Of a DNA stretch of 64,000 nt, positions 35,772 through 44,116 are shown one piece after another. The translations under genes and the position numbers were made by a program. The notes below the pieces were generated by a model that ran no database searches, was not told where the DNA came from, and worked only from the letters and a program-made list of their open reading frames with translations. Every line of letters starts with the position of its first letter. Within the stretch, counting starts at the first letter, position 1. The DNA comes from Paraburkholderia solisilvae (GTDB lineage: Bacteria > Pseudomonadota > Gammaproteobacteria > Burkholderiales > Burkholderiaceae): contig NZ_CADIKF010000005.1 in assembly GCF_902859875.1 (NCBI RefSeq), forward strand, positions 1 through 64,000. Reading direction: 5' to 3'.

Positions 35772-36251
35772 GTGCTGAAGAATCTGGACCCGCTGCTCAA
35801 CGCCGACGTGTTGCACGCATTGCGTGCGATGGGGCATGGCGATGAACTCATCATTTGCGATGCGAATTTCCCCGCCGATTCCGTTGCTCGCGCAACGGTG
35901 CTCGGCAAACTGCTGCGCATCGACGGCGCGGATGCGCCGCGTGCGGTTCGCGCGGTGCTGTCGGTGCTGCCACTCGATACGTTCGTCGAATCGCCCGCGA
36001 TGCGCATGGAAGTGGTCGGCGAGCCGAACACGATTCCCGCCGTGCAGCGCGAAGCGCAAGCCGAGGTGAACGCGGCCGAGGGCCGTGACGTGCCGTTCGC
36101 GCCGATCGAACGGCACGCATTCTATGCGCGTGCCCGCAAGGCCTATTGCGTGATCGCGACGGGCGAGCTGCGCGGCTACGGCTGCTTCGTGTTCACAAAA
36201 GGCGTGATGCTGGCGCCGGACGCCGCGAGGCCAGCAGGGAGCGGTCAATGA
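35772..36251 (+). CDS. RbsD/FucU-family sugar mutarotase
   Basis: A 159-residue protein of the RbsD/FucU family, which speeds interconversion of sugar ring forms or anomers. The N-terminus LKNLDPLLNADVLHALRAMG, then HGDELIICDANFP and the C-terminal GELRGYGCFVFTKGV, fit the FucU side better than RbsD. The start is a GTG behind GGAGGAG. It overlaps the kinase gene by ATGA, so the two are coupled. In this operon it would convert the imported sugar, perhaps deoxyribose, to the form the kinase uses. Confidence 0.88.
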   Translation: MLKNLDPLLNADVLHALRAMGHGDELIICDANFPADSVARATVLGKLLRIDGADAPRAVRAVLSVLPLDTFVESPAMRMEVVGEPNTIPAVQREAQAEVNAAEGRDVPFAPIERHAFYARARKAYCVIATGELRGYGCFVFTKGVMLAPDAARPAGSGQ

Positions 36252-37186
36252 GCGGTCGTGTGGTGATTCTGGGTATTTATGTGACCGATCTCGCGTTTCG
36301 CGCGCCGCGCATGCCGGTGCTCGGCGAAACCATCGCGGGTTCGGCGTTCAAGATGGGACCGGGCGGGAAAGGCTCGAACCAGGCGGTGGCCGCCGCTCGC
36401 GCGGGCGCGGATGTGGTGTTCTGCACGCGCCTCGGCAACGATGCGTTCGGCGAGATCGCGCGCAAGACGTGGGCTGCCGAAGGCATCACCGCGCGCGCCA
36501 CGGTGGTCGATGGAACGGCCACCGGCGCCGCGCATATTTTCGTCGACGAAACGACCGGCAAGAACGCGATTATCGTGGCAGCCGGCGCCGCGGGCACGAT
36601 GGAGCCGGCCGACGTCGACGCGATCGAAGCCGACATCGCCGCCGCGCAAGTCTTCGTCACGCAGCTCGAGCAGCCGCTCGCGGTGGCGCGTCGCGGTCTC
36701 GAACTCGCGCGCCGGCACGGCGTGCGCACCGTATTCAATCCGGCGCCGGCCATGCCGCTGCCCGACGACATCTTCCCGCTGTGTGACTATGTGACGCCGA
36801 ACGAAACCGAGGCGGCGGCGCTGACCGGCATCGAGATTCGCAACGCGGACGACGCGCGCCGCGCGGCCGACGTGCTGCTCGACAAGGGCGCGGGCGCCGT
36901 CATCGTCACGCTGGGCGAGGCCGGCGCGCTGTTGCATTCGCGCGAGCAGTCGCTGCTGCTGCCCGCGTTCGAATGCGGGCCGGTGGTCGAGACGGCCGGC
37001 GCGGGCGACGGCTTTACCGGCGGTTTCGCGGCGGCGCTCGCGCGCGGCGAAGGCGCGGTCGCGGCGACACGCTTCGGCTGCGCGCTCGCGGGAATTTCGG
37101 TCACGCGTCCCGGTACTGCGCCGTCGATGCCGACGCGCCGGGAAGTCGATGAAGTGCTCGGCCGGATGGCCGCGGCGGCGCGCTGA
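36248..37186 (+). CDS. Ribokinase/PfkB-family sugar kinase, possible deoxyribokinase
   Basis: A 312-residue PfkB-family kinase. The substrate-binding GPGGKGSNQAVAAARAG is near residues 38-55. The signature ETAGAGDGFTGGFAAAL contains the catalytic base Asp254. It phosphorylates the 5-hydroxyl of a ribose-like sugar with ATP. Because deoC is in the same operon and the regulator is DeoR-like, 2-deoxy-D-ribose is a better guess than ribose (deoK-type role). Sequence alone cannot separate ribokinase from deoxyribokinase. Confidence 0.88.
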   Translation: MSGRVVILGIYVTDLAFRAPRMPVLGETIAGSAFKMGPGGKGSNQAVAAARAGADVVFCTRLGNDAFGEIARKTWAAEGITARATVVDGTATGAAHIFVDETTGKNAIIVAAGAAGTMEPADVDAIEADIAAAQVFVTQLEQPLAVARRGLELARRHGVRTVFNPAPAMPLPDDIFPLCDYVTPNETEAAALTGIEIRNADDARRAADVLLDKGAGAVIVTLGEAGALLHSREQSLLLPAFECGPVVETAGAGDGFTGGFAAALARGEGAVAATRFGCALAGISVTRPGTAPSMPTRREVDEVLGRMAAAAR

Positions 37187-37217
37187 ACGCGCGCGAACTG
37201 TCGTGAGGATTGCGCGA

Positions 37218-38261
37218 ATGAATGCTTCTCCACTCGCAAGCTGGTTTCGCGACCGGCAGCTGAACTTCCTGGTGGCCGTGAATCTGCTCGTGGTGCTCGT
37301 GGCCATCGGGCTTTCGCACGGCGCGTTTGTCGGGATCGACAACCTGCAGTCGATGGGCGCACAACTGCCCGAAATCGCGCTGCTCGCGCTCGGCATCATG
37401 CTGTCGATGCTGTCGGGCAACGGCGGCATCGATCTATCGGGTGTCGGGCTGGCGAACCTCTCCGGCATGATTGCCGCGCTGATCGTGCCGCGCTTTGTGA
37501 GCGGCGACGATTCGCCGGCTCTCTTCACCGCGCTGTTCTGCGCGATCGTGCTGGCCGCGGGCGTGCTCGGCGGCCTGCTGAACGGCTTTATCATCGCGCG
37601 CCTGAAGCTCACGCCGATTCTTTGCACGCTGGGCACGCAATTGCTCTTTACCGGCTTCGCGGTCGCGCTCAGCAACGGCGCATCGGTTCACGTCGATTAC
37701 GTCGAACCGCTTTCGGATATCGGCAACGGTACGTTCTTCCAGGTGCCGATCCAGTTTTGCATCTTTATGGTGGCCGTCGTGCTGCTCGGCTGGCTGCTCA
37801 GGCGCACGCCGTTCGGTTTGCGTCTCTATCTGATGGGCACCAACCAGCGCGCCGCGTTCTATGCCGGCATTCCGCGCGAACGGATGCTGATCATCACGTA
37901 CACGATGTGCGGCGTGCTCGCGTCGCTGGCCGGGCTTGTCAGCGTGTCGCATACGCTCTCGGCGAAATGGGACTACGGCAATTCGTATCTGCTGATCGCG
38001 ATCCTGATCGCGGTGATGGGCGGCGTGAATCCGGCCGGCGGCTACGGACGCATCATCTGCGTGTTCTTCGCCGCCACCGTGCTGCAGTTTCTGTCGAGCC
38101 TTTTCAATCTGCTCGGCGTGTCGCAGTTTTTCGGCGATTGCGCGTGGGGTTTCCTGCTGCTGCTCTCGCTCGCATTCGCGGGCGGCGAGCGGGTGCGCGC
38201 GATCTTCGGCATCGGCGGCAGGCAGGCGTCCGGCGGCGCCAAACGTCCGGCGGGCGGCTAG
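37218..38261 (+). CDS. Sugar ABC transporter permease (RbsC type), first of two
   Basis: A 347-residue inner-membrane permease of the ribose/galactoside type with about 8-10 transmembrane helices. It has the family pattern GGIDLSGVGLANLSG, LNGFIIARLKLTPILCTLGT and MGGVNPAGGYGRI. GAGG precedes the ATG. It pairs with the second permease at 41051; two different permeases suggest a heterodimeric channel. It lies 31 bases after the kinase. Confidence 0.92.
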   Translation: MNASPLASWFRDRQLNFLVAVNLLVVLVAIGLSHGAFVGIDNLQSMGAQLPEIALLALGIMLSMLSGNGGIDLSGVGLANLSGMIAALIVPRFVSGDDSPALFTALFCAIVLAAGVLGGLLNGFIIARLKLTPILCTLGTQLLFTGFAVALSNGASVHVDYVEPLSDIGNGTFFQVPIQFCIFMVAVVLLGWLLRRTPFGLRLYLMGTNQRAAFYAGIPRERMLIITYTMCGVLASLAGLVSVSHTLSAKWDYGNSYLLIAILIAVMGGVNPAGGYGRIICVFFAATVLQFLSSLFNLLGVSQFFGDCAWGFLLLLSLAFAGGERVRAIFGIGGRQASGGAKRPAGG

Positions 38262-38358
38262 CGCGTCAGAGGTGGCAACAATCAGGCGGACATCGTGCCT
38301 CGGGCGTCCGTCTTCGTTATGGGTGGGGCGTCAACGAAAAAACAAGGAGACAACCGAC

Positions 38359-39363
38359 ATGAAACGCATTCGATTGGGCGTGGCCCTGACAGCGTGTGCA
38401 CTGGCCGCTGGTATTGCCGCAACGGCCTATGCGGCGACCAATGAAACGATCGTCACCGTCGTCAAGGTGACCGGCATCAGCTGGTTCAACCGGATGGACG
38501 AGGGCGTCAAGGAGTTCGGCAAGGAAAATCCGGGCGTGACCGTCTACCAGACCGGCCCGGGGCGTGCCGACGCGGCCCAGCAGCTGAAGATCATCGAAGA
38601 CCTGATCGCGAAGAAAGTGAGTGCGATTGCCGTCGTGCCGTTCGACCCGCCGACGCTCGAGCCCGCACTGAAGAAGGCGATGGACCGCGGCATCAAGGTC
38701 GTCACGCACGAGGCGGACAACGAAAAGAACACGATGGTCGACGTCGAGGCGTTCGACAACAGCGCCTATGGCGCGGCGCTCAACGAGCGGCTCGCATCGT
38801 GCATGCACGACGAAGGCAAGTGGGCGACGCTGGTCGGCTCGCTCGGCAGCCGCTCGCAGGTGCAATGGGCCGACGGCGGCATCGACAATGCGGCGAAGAA
38901 GTACCCGAAGATGCAGCTCGTCGAGAAGAATCTCGAAACGAATAACGACGGCGAGCGCGCGTATGAAGTGGCGAAGGAAGTGCTGCGCAAGTATCCGGAC
39001 CTGAAGGGCTTTCAGGGCTCGTCGTCGCTCGACGTGATCGGCATCGGGCGCGCGGTCGAGGAATCGGGCCGGCAGGGCAAGATCTGCGTGTACGGCACGG
39101 GCCTGCCGACCGAGGCGGGCAAGTACCTCGAAAGCGGTGCGATCAACGGCATCGCGTTCTGGGATCCGAAGCTCGCCGGCATCGCGATGAACAAGGTCGC
39201 GAAGATGCTGCTCGACGGCAAGACGGTCGAGAACGGCGCGAACCTCGGCTTGCCGGGCTACGAGAAGGTGACGGTTTCGAAGGGACCGGGCAAGGGCATC
39301 ATCGTGCGCGGCCAGGGTTGGGTAAGCGTCGACAAGTCCAACTACAAGCAGTATTCGTTCTAA
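38359..39363 (+). CDS. Periplasmic sugar-binding protein of the ABC transporter
   Basis: A 334-residue RbsB/LacI-type binding protein. The signal peptide covers residues 1-25 (cut after AYAA), and a type I periplasmic-binding fold follows (VTGISWFNRMDEGVKEFGKE, IVPFDPP-type VVPFDPPTLEPALKKA). It resembles AI-2/rhamnose-type binding proteins (LsrB, RhaS) more than RbsB. AAGGAG gives a strong ribosome site. Ligand unknown; deoxyribose is proposed from the operon. Confidence 0.92.
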   Translation: MKRIRLGVALTACALAAGIAATAYAATNETIVTVVKVTGISWFNRMDEGVKEFGKENPGVTVYQTGPGRADAAQQLKIIEDLIAKKVSAIAVVPFDPPTLEPALKKAMDRGIKVVTHEADNEKNTMVDVEAFDNSAYGAALNERLASCMHDEGKWATLVGSLGSRSQVQWADGGIDNAAKKYPKMQLVEKNLETNNDGERAYEVAKEVLRKYPDLKGFQGSSSLDVIGIGRAVEESGRQGKICVYGTGLPTEAGKYLESGAINGIAFWDPKLAGIAMNKVAKMLLDGKTVENGANLGLPGYEKVTVSKGPGKGIIVRGQGWVSVDKSNYKQYSF

Positions 39364-39471
39364 GCGCCGCTGTCGCGTTTTGAAGCTGGTTTGACGTTTG
39401 TGTTACCGCGCATCCGCGTCGTCGCTGGCATACCGGCGCGGATGCGCGTTTGAAGACTACGGCCTCGCACC

Positions 39472-41004
39472 ATGAATTCATCCGTTTCCTCGACACCGTT
39501 TCTCGAAGTGGTCGGCGTGCACAAGCGCTTTACCGGCGTGCACGCGCTGCGCGGCGTGAGCCTGTCGTTCCAGCGCGGGCAGATCTACCATCTGCTCGGC
39601 GAAAACGGCTGCGGCAAGAGCACGCTGATCAAGATCATCTCCGGTGCGCAACCGCCCGATGAAGGCGAACTCGTGATCGAAGGCGTGCGGCATGCGCGGC
39701 TGTCGGCGCTCGAGTCGCTCGCGGCCGGCATCGAGACCGTGTACCAGGACCTGTCGCTGCTGCCGAACATGAGCGTCGCGGAGAATATCGCGCTGACCTC
39801 GGAACTCGCCGAGCACAACGGGCGCCTCACGCGCACGTTCGACCGCAAGGCGCTCGCGGCGACCGCGGAGCGCGCGCTGCGTGCGGTCGGCCTGCCCGGC
39901 GACGCGGATTTCCAGGCAACGCTGATCGAACAGTTGCCGCTCGCGACGCGCCAGCTCGTGGCGATCGCGCGCGCCATCGCGAGCGAGGCGAAGTTCGTGA
40001 TCATGGACGAACCGACCACGTCGCTGACGCAAAAGGAAGTGGACAACCTGATCGCGGTGCTCGGCAATCTGCGCGCGCAAGGCGTGACGGTGCTATTCGT
40101 CAGCCACAAGCTCGACGAATGCTATGCGATCGGCGGCGAGGTCATCGTGTTTCGCGACGGGCAAAAGATGGCGCAAGGGCCGATCGAGCAATACACGAAG
40201 GCGCAGATCAGCGAACTGATGACCGGGCGCCAGTTGTCGAACGAACGCTATCGCGACGGCGAAGTGGGCAGCGAAGTGGTGCTCGACGTAAAGCACCTGA
40301 CGCGCGCCGCGCAATTCGCGGATGTGACGTTCTCGCTGCATCGCGGCGAAATTCTCGGCGTGACCGGGCTGCTCGATTCGGGCCGCAACGAACTCGCGCG
40401 CGCACTGGCCGGCGTCGCGCCGGCCGACAGCGGCACGCTCGTGCTCGACGGCAAGACGATTGCCGTGCGCACGCCGTCCGATGCGAAAGACCATCGGATC
40501 GGCTACGTGCCGGAAGACCGGCTCAACGAAGGGCTCTTTCTCGACAAGCCGATTCGCGACAACGTGATCACCGCGATGATCTCGAGCCTGCGCGACCGCT
40601 TCGGTCAGGTCGATCGTGCTCGCGCGCAGGCGCTCGCGGTCGACACCGTGAAAGAGCTGCAGATCGCGACGCCCGACGTCGACAAGGCGGTGCAGTCGTT
40701 ATCGGGCGGCAACCAGCAGCGCGTGCTGATCGGCCGGTGGCTCGCGATCGATCCGCGCGTGCTGATCCTGCATGGGCCGACGGTCGGCGTCGACGTCGGA
40801 TCGAAGGACATCATCTATCGGATCATGCAGCGACTGTCGCAGCGCGGGATCGGCATCATTCTGATCAGCGACGATCTGCCCGAACTGCTGCGCAATTGCG
40901 ACCGGATCCTGATGATGAAGAAAGGCCGCGTGGCCAACGAGTACCGCGCGGACCGGCTGGATGAAGCCGACCTGTATCACGCGCTGCTGTCGGAAGCGGC
41001 GTAG
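39472..41004 (+). CDS. Sugar ABC transporter ATPase (RbsA type, two nucleotide-binding domains)
   Basis: A 510-residue fused ATPase. Domain 1 has Walker A GENGCGKST (residues 43-51) and Walker B IMDEPTTSLT, but its signature is QLPLATRQ instead of LSGGQ. Domain 2 has the degenerate Walker A usual for RbsA (GLLDSGRNE) and a perfect signature LSGGNQQ. Its Walker B reads ILHGPTVGVDVG, with His434 and Gly435 in place of Asp-Glu. One composite site (domain 1 Walker motifs with domain 2 signature) is intact and the other is dead, so the transporter should run on a single hydrolytic site. It starts 108 bases after the binding protein. Confidence 0.93.
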   Translation: MNSSVSSTPFLEVVGVHKRFTGVHALRGVSLSFQRGQIYHLLGENGCGKSTLIKIISGAQPPDEGELVIEGVRHARLSALESLAAGIETVYQDLSLLPNMSVAENIALTSELAEHNGRLTRTFDRKALAATAERALRAVGLPGDADFQATLIEQLPLATRQLVAIARAIASEAKFVIMDEPTTSLTQKEVDNLIAVLGNLRAQGVTVLFVSHKLDECYAIGGEVIVFRDGQKMAQGPIEQYTKAQISELMTGRQLSNERYRDGEVGSEVVLDVKHLTRAAQFADVTFSLHRGEILGVTGLLDSGRNELARALAGVAPADSGTLVLDGKTIAVRTPSDAKDHRIGYVPEDRLNEGLFLDKPIRDNVITAMISSLRDRFGQVDRARAQALAVDTVKELQIATPDVDKAVQSLSGGNQQRVLIGRWLAIDPRVLILHGPTVGVDVGSKDIIYRIMQRLSQRGIGIILISDDLPELLRNCDRILMMKKGRVANEYRADRLDEADLYHALLSEAA

Positions 41005-41050
41005 CGTTTTCAGGGGCTTCAAGGGTATGAAGGGTTAAAGGAAGTCATCG

Positions 41051-42100
41051 ATGTCATCGCGTATGAACCAGACCATGGCCACTCCCACCGTTGCTGAAAT
41101 CGCACCGAAGATCAAACCGCCGGGCTGGCGCACGCGTCTCGCGCGACAGCCGGAGTGGTTCACCGCGGCGCTGATCGTCGTGACGTGCGTCATCGTCGGC
41201 GCGATCAATCCGCGCTTTTTTCAGCTCGCGACGCTGTTCGACCTGCTGCATTCGGCGACGACCGTGTCGCTGTTCGCGCTCGGCACGCTTGTCGTGCTCG
41301 CGTCGGGCGGTATCGACGTGTCGTTCACCGCGATCGGCGCGCTGACCATGTACGCAATCACAAAGGCGGTGTTCGCGTGGTGGCCCGACGCGCCATTCGC
41401 GCTGATCCTGCTGACAGGAGCCGTGGGCGGCATCATGCTCGGCCTGGTCAACGGCGTGCTCGTGTTCCGGCTGAAGGCGCCTTCGCTGATCGTCACGATC
41501 GGCACGCAGTACCTGTTCCGCGGAATTTTGCTGACGTTCATCGGCACGACGTTCTTTATGAACATTCCGCGCAGCATGGACCACTTCGGCCGTATTCCGC
41601 TGTTCTTCTATCACACCGCCGATGGCTTGCGCGCGGTGCTGCCCGCCTCGGTGATCGCGCTCGTGCTGGCGGTGGCGCTCACGTGGTGGCTGCTGAACCG
41701 TACGATGATGGGGCGCGGCGTCTACGCGATGGGCGGCAGCCTCGCGATTGCCGAGCGCCTCGGCTACAACCTGCGCGCGATTCACCTGTTCGTATTTGGC
41801 TATACGGGCATGCTGGCCGGCATCGCGGGCATTCTGCATGTGTCGAACAACCGCCTCGCGAACCCGTTCGATCTGGTGGGCTCGGAACTCGACGTCATCG
41901 CGGCGGTGATTCTCGGCGGCGCGCGCATCACGGGCGGCAGCGGCACGGTGGTGGGCACGCTGCTCGGCGTCGTGCTCGTGACGCTCATCAACAACGTGCT
42001 GATTCTGATCGGCGTGCCGAGCACCTGGCAGAAGGTGATTATTGGCGCGTTCATTCTGATCGCGGGCACGCTGTTCTCGCTGCAGCGCAAGCAGCAATAG
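41051..42100 (+). CDS. Sugar ABC transporter permease (RbsC type), second of two
   Basis: A 349-residue permease of the same family as the one at 37218 but clearly diverged (VVLASGGIDVSFTAIGALTM, AVILGGARITGGSGTVVGT). AAAGGAAG lies upstream. It closes the operon, 46 bases after the ATPase. The first ten residues are hydrophilic, and a second Met at residue 5 or 9 could also serve as start. Confidence 0.92.
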   Translation: MSSRMNQTMATPTVAEIAPKIKPPGWRTRLARQPEWFTAALIVVTCVIVGAINPRFFQLATLFDLLHSATTVSLFALGTLVVLASGGIDVSFTAIGALTMYAITKAVFAWWPDAPFALILLTGAVGGIMLGLVNGVLVFRLKAPSLIVTIGTQYLFRGILLTFIGTTFFMNIPRSMDHFGRIPLFFYHTADGLRAVLPASVIALVLAVALTWWLLNRTMMGRGVYAMGGSLAIAERLGYNLRAIHLFVFGYTGMLAGIAGILHVSNNRLANPFDLVGSELDVIAAVILGGARITGGSGTVVGTLLGVVLVTLINNVLILIGVPSTWQKVIIGAFILIAGTLFSLQRKQQ

Positions 42101-42182
42101 CCGGCGGTGGCGGCGCAACTTCACTGACGGCTGTCGCGCCCGTGCTGATCGTCGCGCATGCGACGATCGCTACGAACCTGAA

Positions 42183-42210
42183 ACGCCGGCGCGCTTACTT
42201 GCGCCGGCGT
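42183..42210. terminator. Bidirectional hairpin overlapping the deoR stop codon
   Basis: A perfect 10-bp stem ACGCCGGCGC/GCGCCGGCGT (42183-42192, 42201-42210) with an 8-base loop that contains the deoR stop codon. It lies between convergent deoR and the transporter operon. No strong T tract is present. Confidence 0.5.
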
Positions 42211-42920
42211 ACTTCCTGTCCTTTCTCGGTGATGATCGAATCGAAGTCGTCGATCTTCGAAAAGCGCACCGCCTTCACGACGCCGAACTTGCTGCTGTCG
42301 ACCACCAGGTGGCTCTCGACGGCGCTGGCCATCGCGGCCTGCTTGAGCCCGACCTCGTGAAAATTCCAGCATGTGACGCCGCGCGCGGCATCGACGCCGC
42401 CCGCTGAAATAAACGCCTTGTTGATGCCCATGCGGCGCAGCACCTCGATGCTCTCTTCACCGGCGAACGAATCCGACGACGGCACATAGACGCCGCCGAG
42501 CAGAATCATCCGCACATTGGGCTTGCGCCGCAGAATTTCCGCGACGTTCAGCGAATAGCAGACGACCGTGACGTGCATCTCCGCGGGAATCAGCCGCGCG
42601 AGCGTGGCGAGGGTCGTTCCGCAATCGATAAAGAGGGTTTCGTTATCGGCGAGCAGTCCGGCCGCGACCGACGACGCTTCCGCCTTCGCCTGTGCGAAGT
42701 GATCCTTTTCCTGTTCGAGCGAATAGCCGGCGGAATTCGGCACGTCGGTCGCGCTGACGATATAGCCGCCGAGATAGGTGAATTTGCCGGGGCTCGCGGC
42801 GATATCGCGGCGCACGGTCATTTCCGAAACGCCGAGCAGTGATGCCGCGTCGCGCAGGCGCATCACGCTTTGTCTTGCCAGTGCTTCGGCAAGCACACGC
42901 AGACGTTCGGTCTTGACCAT
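42195..42920 (-). CDS. deoR: DeoR-family repressor closely resembling E. coli DeoR
   Basis: A 241-residue repressor. The helix-turn-helix LRDAASLLGVSEMTVRRDI followed by YLGGYIV is very close to the corresponding part of E. coli DeoR. Further matches are FIDCGTTLATLA, TVVCYSLNVAEIL, GVTCWNFHEV and LVVDSSKFG in the sugar-phosphate-binding domain. Known DeoR responds to deoxyribose-5-phosphate. Its placement, convergent with the operon that contains deoC, supports control of that operon. The likely inducer is deoxyribose-5-phosphate; this is by homology. Confidence 0.88.
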   Translation of the reverse strand: MVKTERLRVLAEALARQSVMRLRDAASLLGVSEMTVRRDIAASPGKFTYLGGYIVSATDVPNSAGYSLEQEKDHFAQAKAEASSVAAGLLADNETLFIDCGTTLATLARLIPAEMHVTVVCYSLNVAEILRRKPNVRMILLGGVYVPSSDSFAGEESIEVLRRMGINKAFISAGGVDAARGVTCWNFHEVGLKQAAMASAVESHLVVDSSKFGVVKAVRFSKIDDFDSIITEKGQEVRRRK

Positions 42921-43181
42921 GGAGTCCTCAAAAAGACGCGCACATGCACGTTAGATTTCGTTCGGGTTATGAGAGAATTATAACAACCGGCGTGAGACTC
43001 CGTGAGTCAAAACTTCAATCGATTGCGCTTTTTGCGCGTGCTCTACGCATTGCGCGGCCGCGATATACGAATGGCATATGCAACGCGGGCTGCATGTGCC
43101 GACGGCCATTCATCTGAAAAGACGGGGAACTGACGCCCTGAGCCACGGTCTTCTGCTTATTCGAATGGGAGGAGACAATCC

Positions 43182-43613
43182 ATGACGCGTGCCGTCGAGT
43201 CCGGCGTGATTTTCATTGCGCGCATTGCGCTTGCGACGCTGTTTTTGTGGGGCGGGGCAATGAAATTGTTGGGCTACGCAGGCTTTATCGGCTACCTGAA
43301 CGCGAAGGGCGTGCCTTACGCGACGTTTGTGGCGCCGCTCGTCGTCGCGATCGAAGTGCTCGGCGGCATTCTGCTGGTGGTCGGCCTGCGGATTCGCGCG
43401 CTCGGTTTGATTCTTGCGCTCTACACGGTGGCGACCGCCATTCTCGGGCATGATTTCTGGAACGTCACCGATGCCAGTCTGCAGCGCGAGATGGTCGTGC
43501 ATTTCTGGAAAAACATCGGCATTGCCGGTGGTTTTCTGCTGCTGATCGTCACTGGCGCGGGACGTATCAGCATCGACGGCGCGCGTGCGCCGCGCGGCGG
43601 GCTGAGCCTCTAG
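43182..43613 (+). CDS. DoxX-family membrane protein
   Basis: A 143-residue inner-membrane protein with four transmembrane helices typical of the DoxX family (ARIALATLFLWGGAMKLLGY, IEVLGGILLVVGLRIRALGL, HDFWN). Family members have been linked to redox or sulfur metabolism and oxidative-stress complexes, but most are uncharacterised. GGGAGGAG upstream. It stands alone after the divergent deoR promoter region; the next small gene begins 74 bases later. Confidence 0.88.
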   Translation: MTRAVESGVIFIARIALATLFLWGGAMKLLGYAGFIGYLNAKGVPYATFVAPLVVAIEVLGGILLVVGLRIRALGLILALYTVATAILGHDFWNVTDASLQREMVVHFWKNIGIAGGFLLLIVTGAGRISIDGARAPRGGLSL

Positions 43614-43687
43614 CAGGCCGGCGCCGGCTGCGCGGGCCGTGCGGCAACCTGTAGCGGTATCGTTTTTGAGCTGACAAGGAGCACGCA

Positions 43688-43960
43688 ATGATTCAAGCTT
43701 TCGACCATTTGATCGGTGGCCAGGTCAGGCAGTTTTGCGCGAGCCTCGGCGAGGGGCCGACACCGCATCGCGTCATCATCAGTCAGGCGGATTCGGCGAA
43801 GACGCTTGTGGTGCTCGACGCATCCGGCCTGATCGGCTCGATCAAGGCGGAGATCGAAGAGCCCAAGGATCTCGTCGCGAACGCGATCCGCAAGGCGCAA
43901 AGCGAAGGGCTGATCGAAAAGGCGCTCGATACGGGCGAGATCCAGGAAGTGAGTTTGTAG
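43688..43960 (+). CDS. Small protein of unknown function
   Basis: A 90-residue protein with AAGGAG 9 bases upstream. It is predicted soluble, with a beta-alpha pattern (TPHRVIISQADSAKTLVVLD, then helices rich in Glu, Lys and Ala). No signal, membrane segment or known motif. A strong hairpin follows 59 bases after the stop. Family not recognised. Confidence 0.7.
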   Translation: MIQAFDHLIGGQVRQFCASLGEGPTPHRVIISQADSAKTLVVLDASGLIGSIKAEIEEPKDLVANAIRKAQSEGLIEKALDTGEIQEVSL

Positions 43961-44019
43961 GAAACTGTGTCGAAGTCGAAGGGCGCGCGGTGCCGTAGCC
44001 GACGCACGCCGCGCGATCT

Positions 44020-44052
44020 GACGCCCGCGATGTCATGCACATCGCGGGCGTC
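44020..44052 (+). terminator. Terminator hairpin between the small gene and the MFS gene
   Basis: A perfect 14-bp stem (GACGCCCGCGATGT at 44020-44033 with 44039-44052) and a 5-base loop, followed by the T-rich GTTGTTTG. It suits the plus-strand small gene and may act in both directions. Confidence 0.75.
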
Positions 44053-44116
44053 GTTGTTTGCAGCGCGACGTGGCGCGACGCGACGTGGTCTGTGCGTGTG
44101 ATGCGTGCATATCGCG

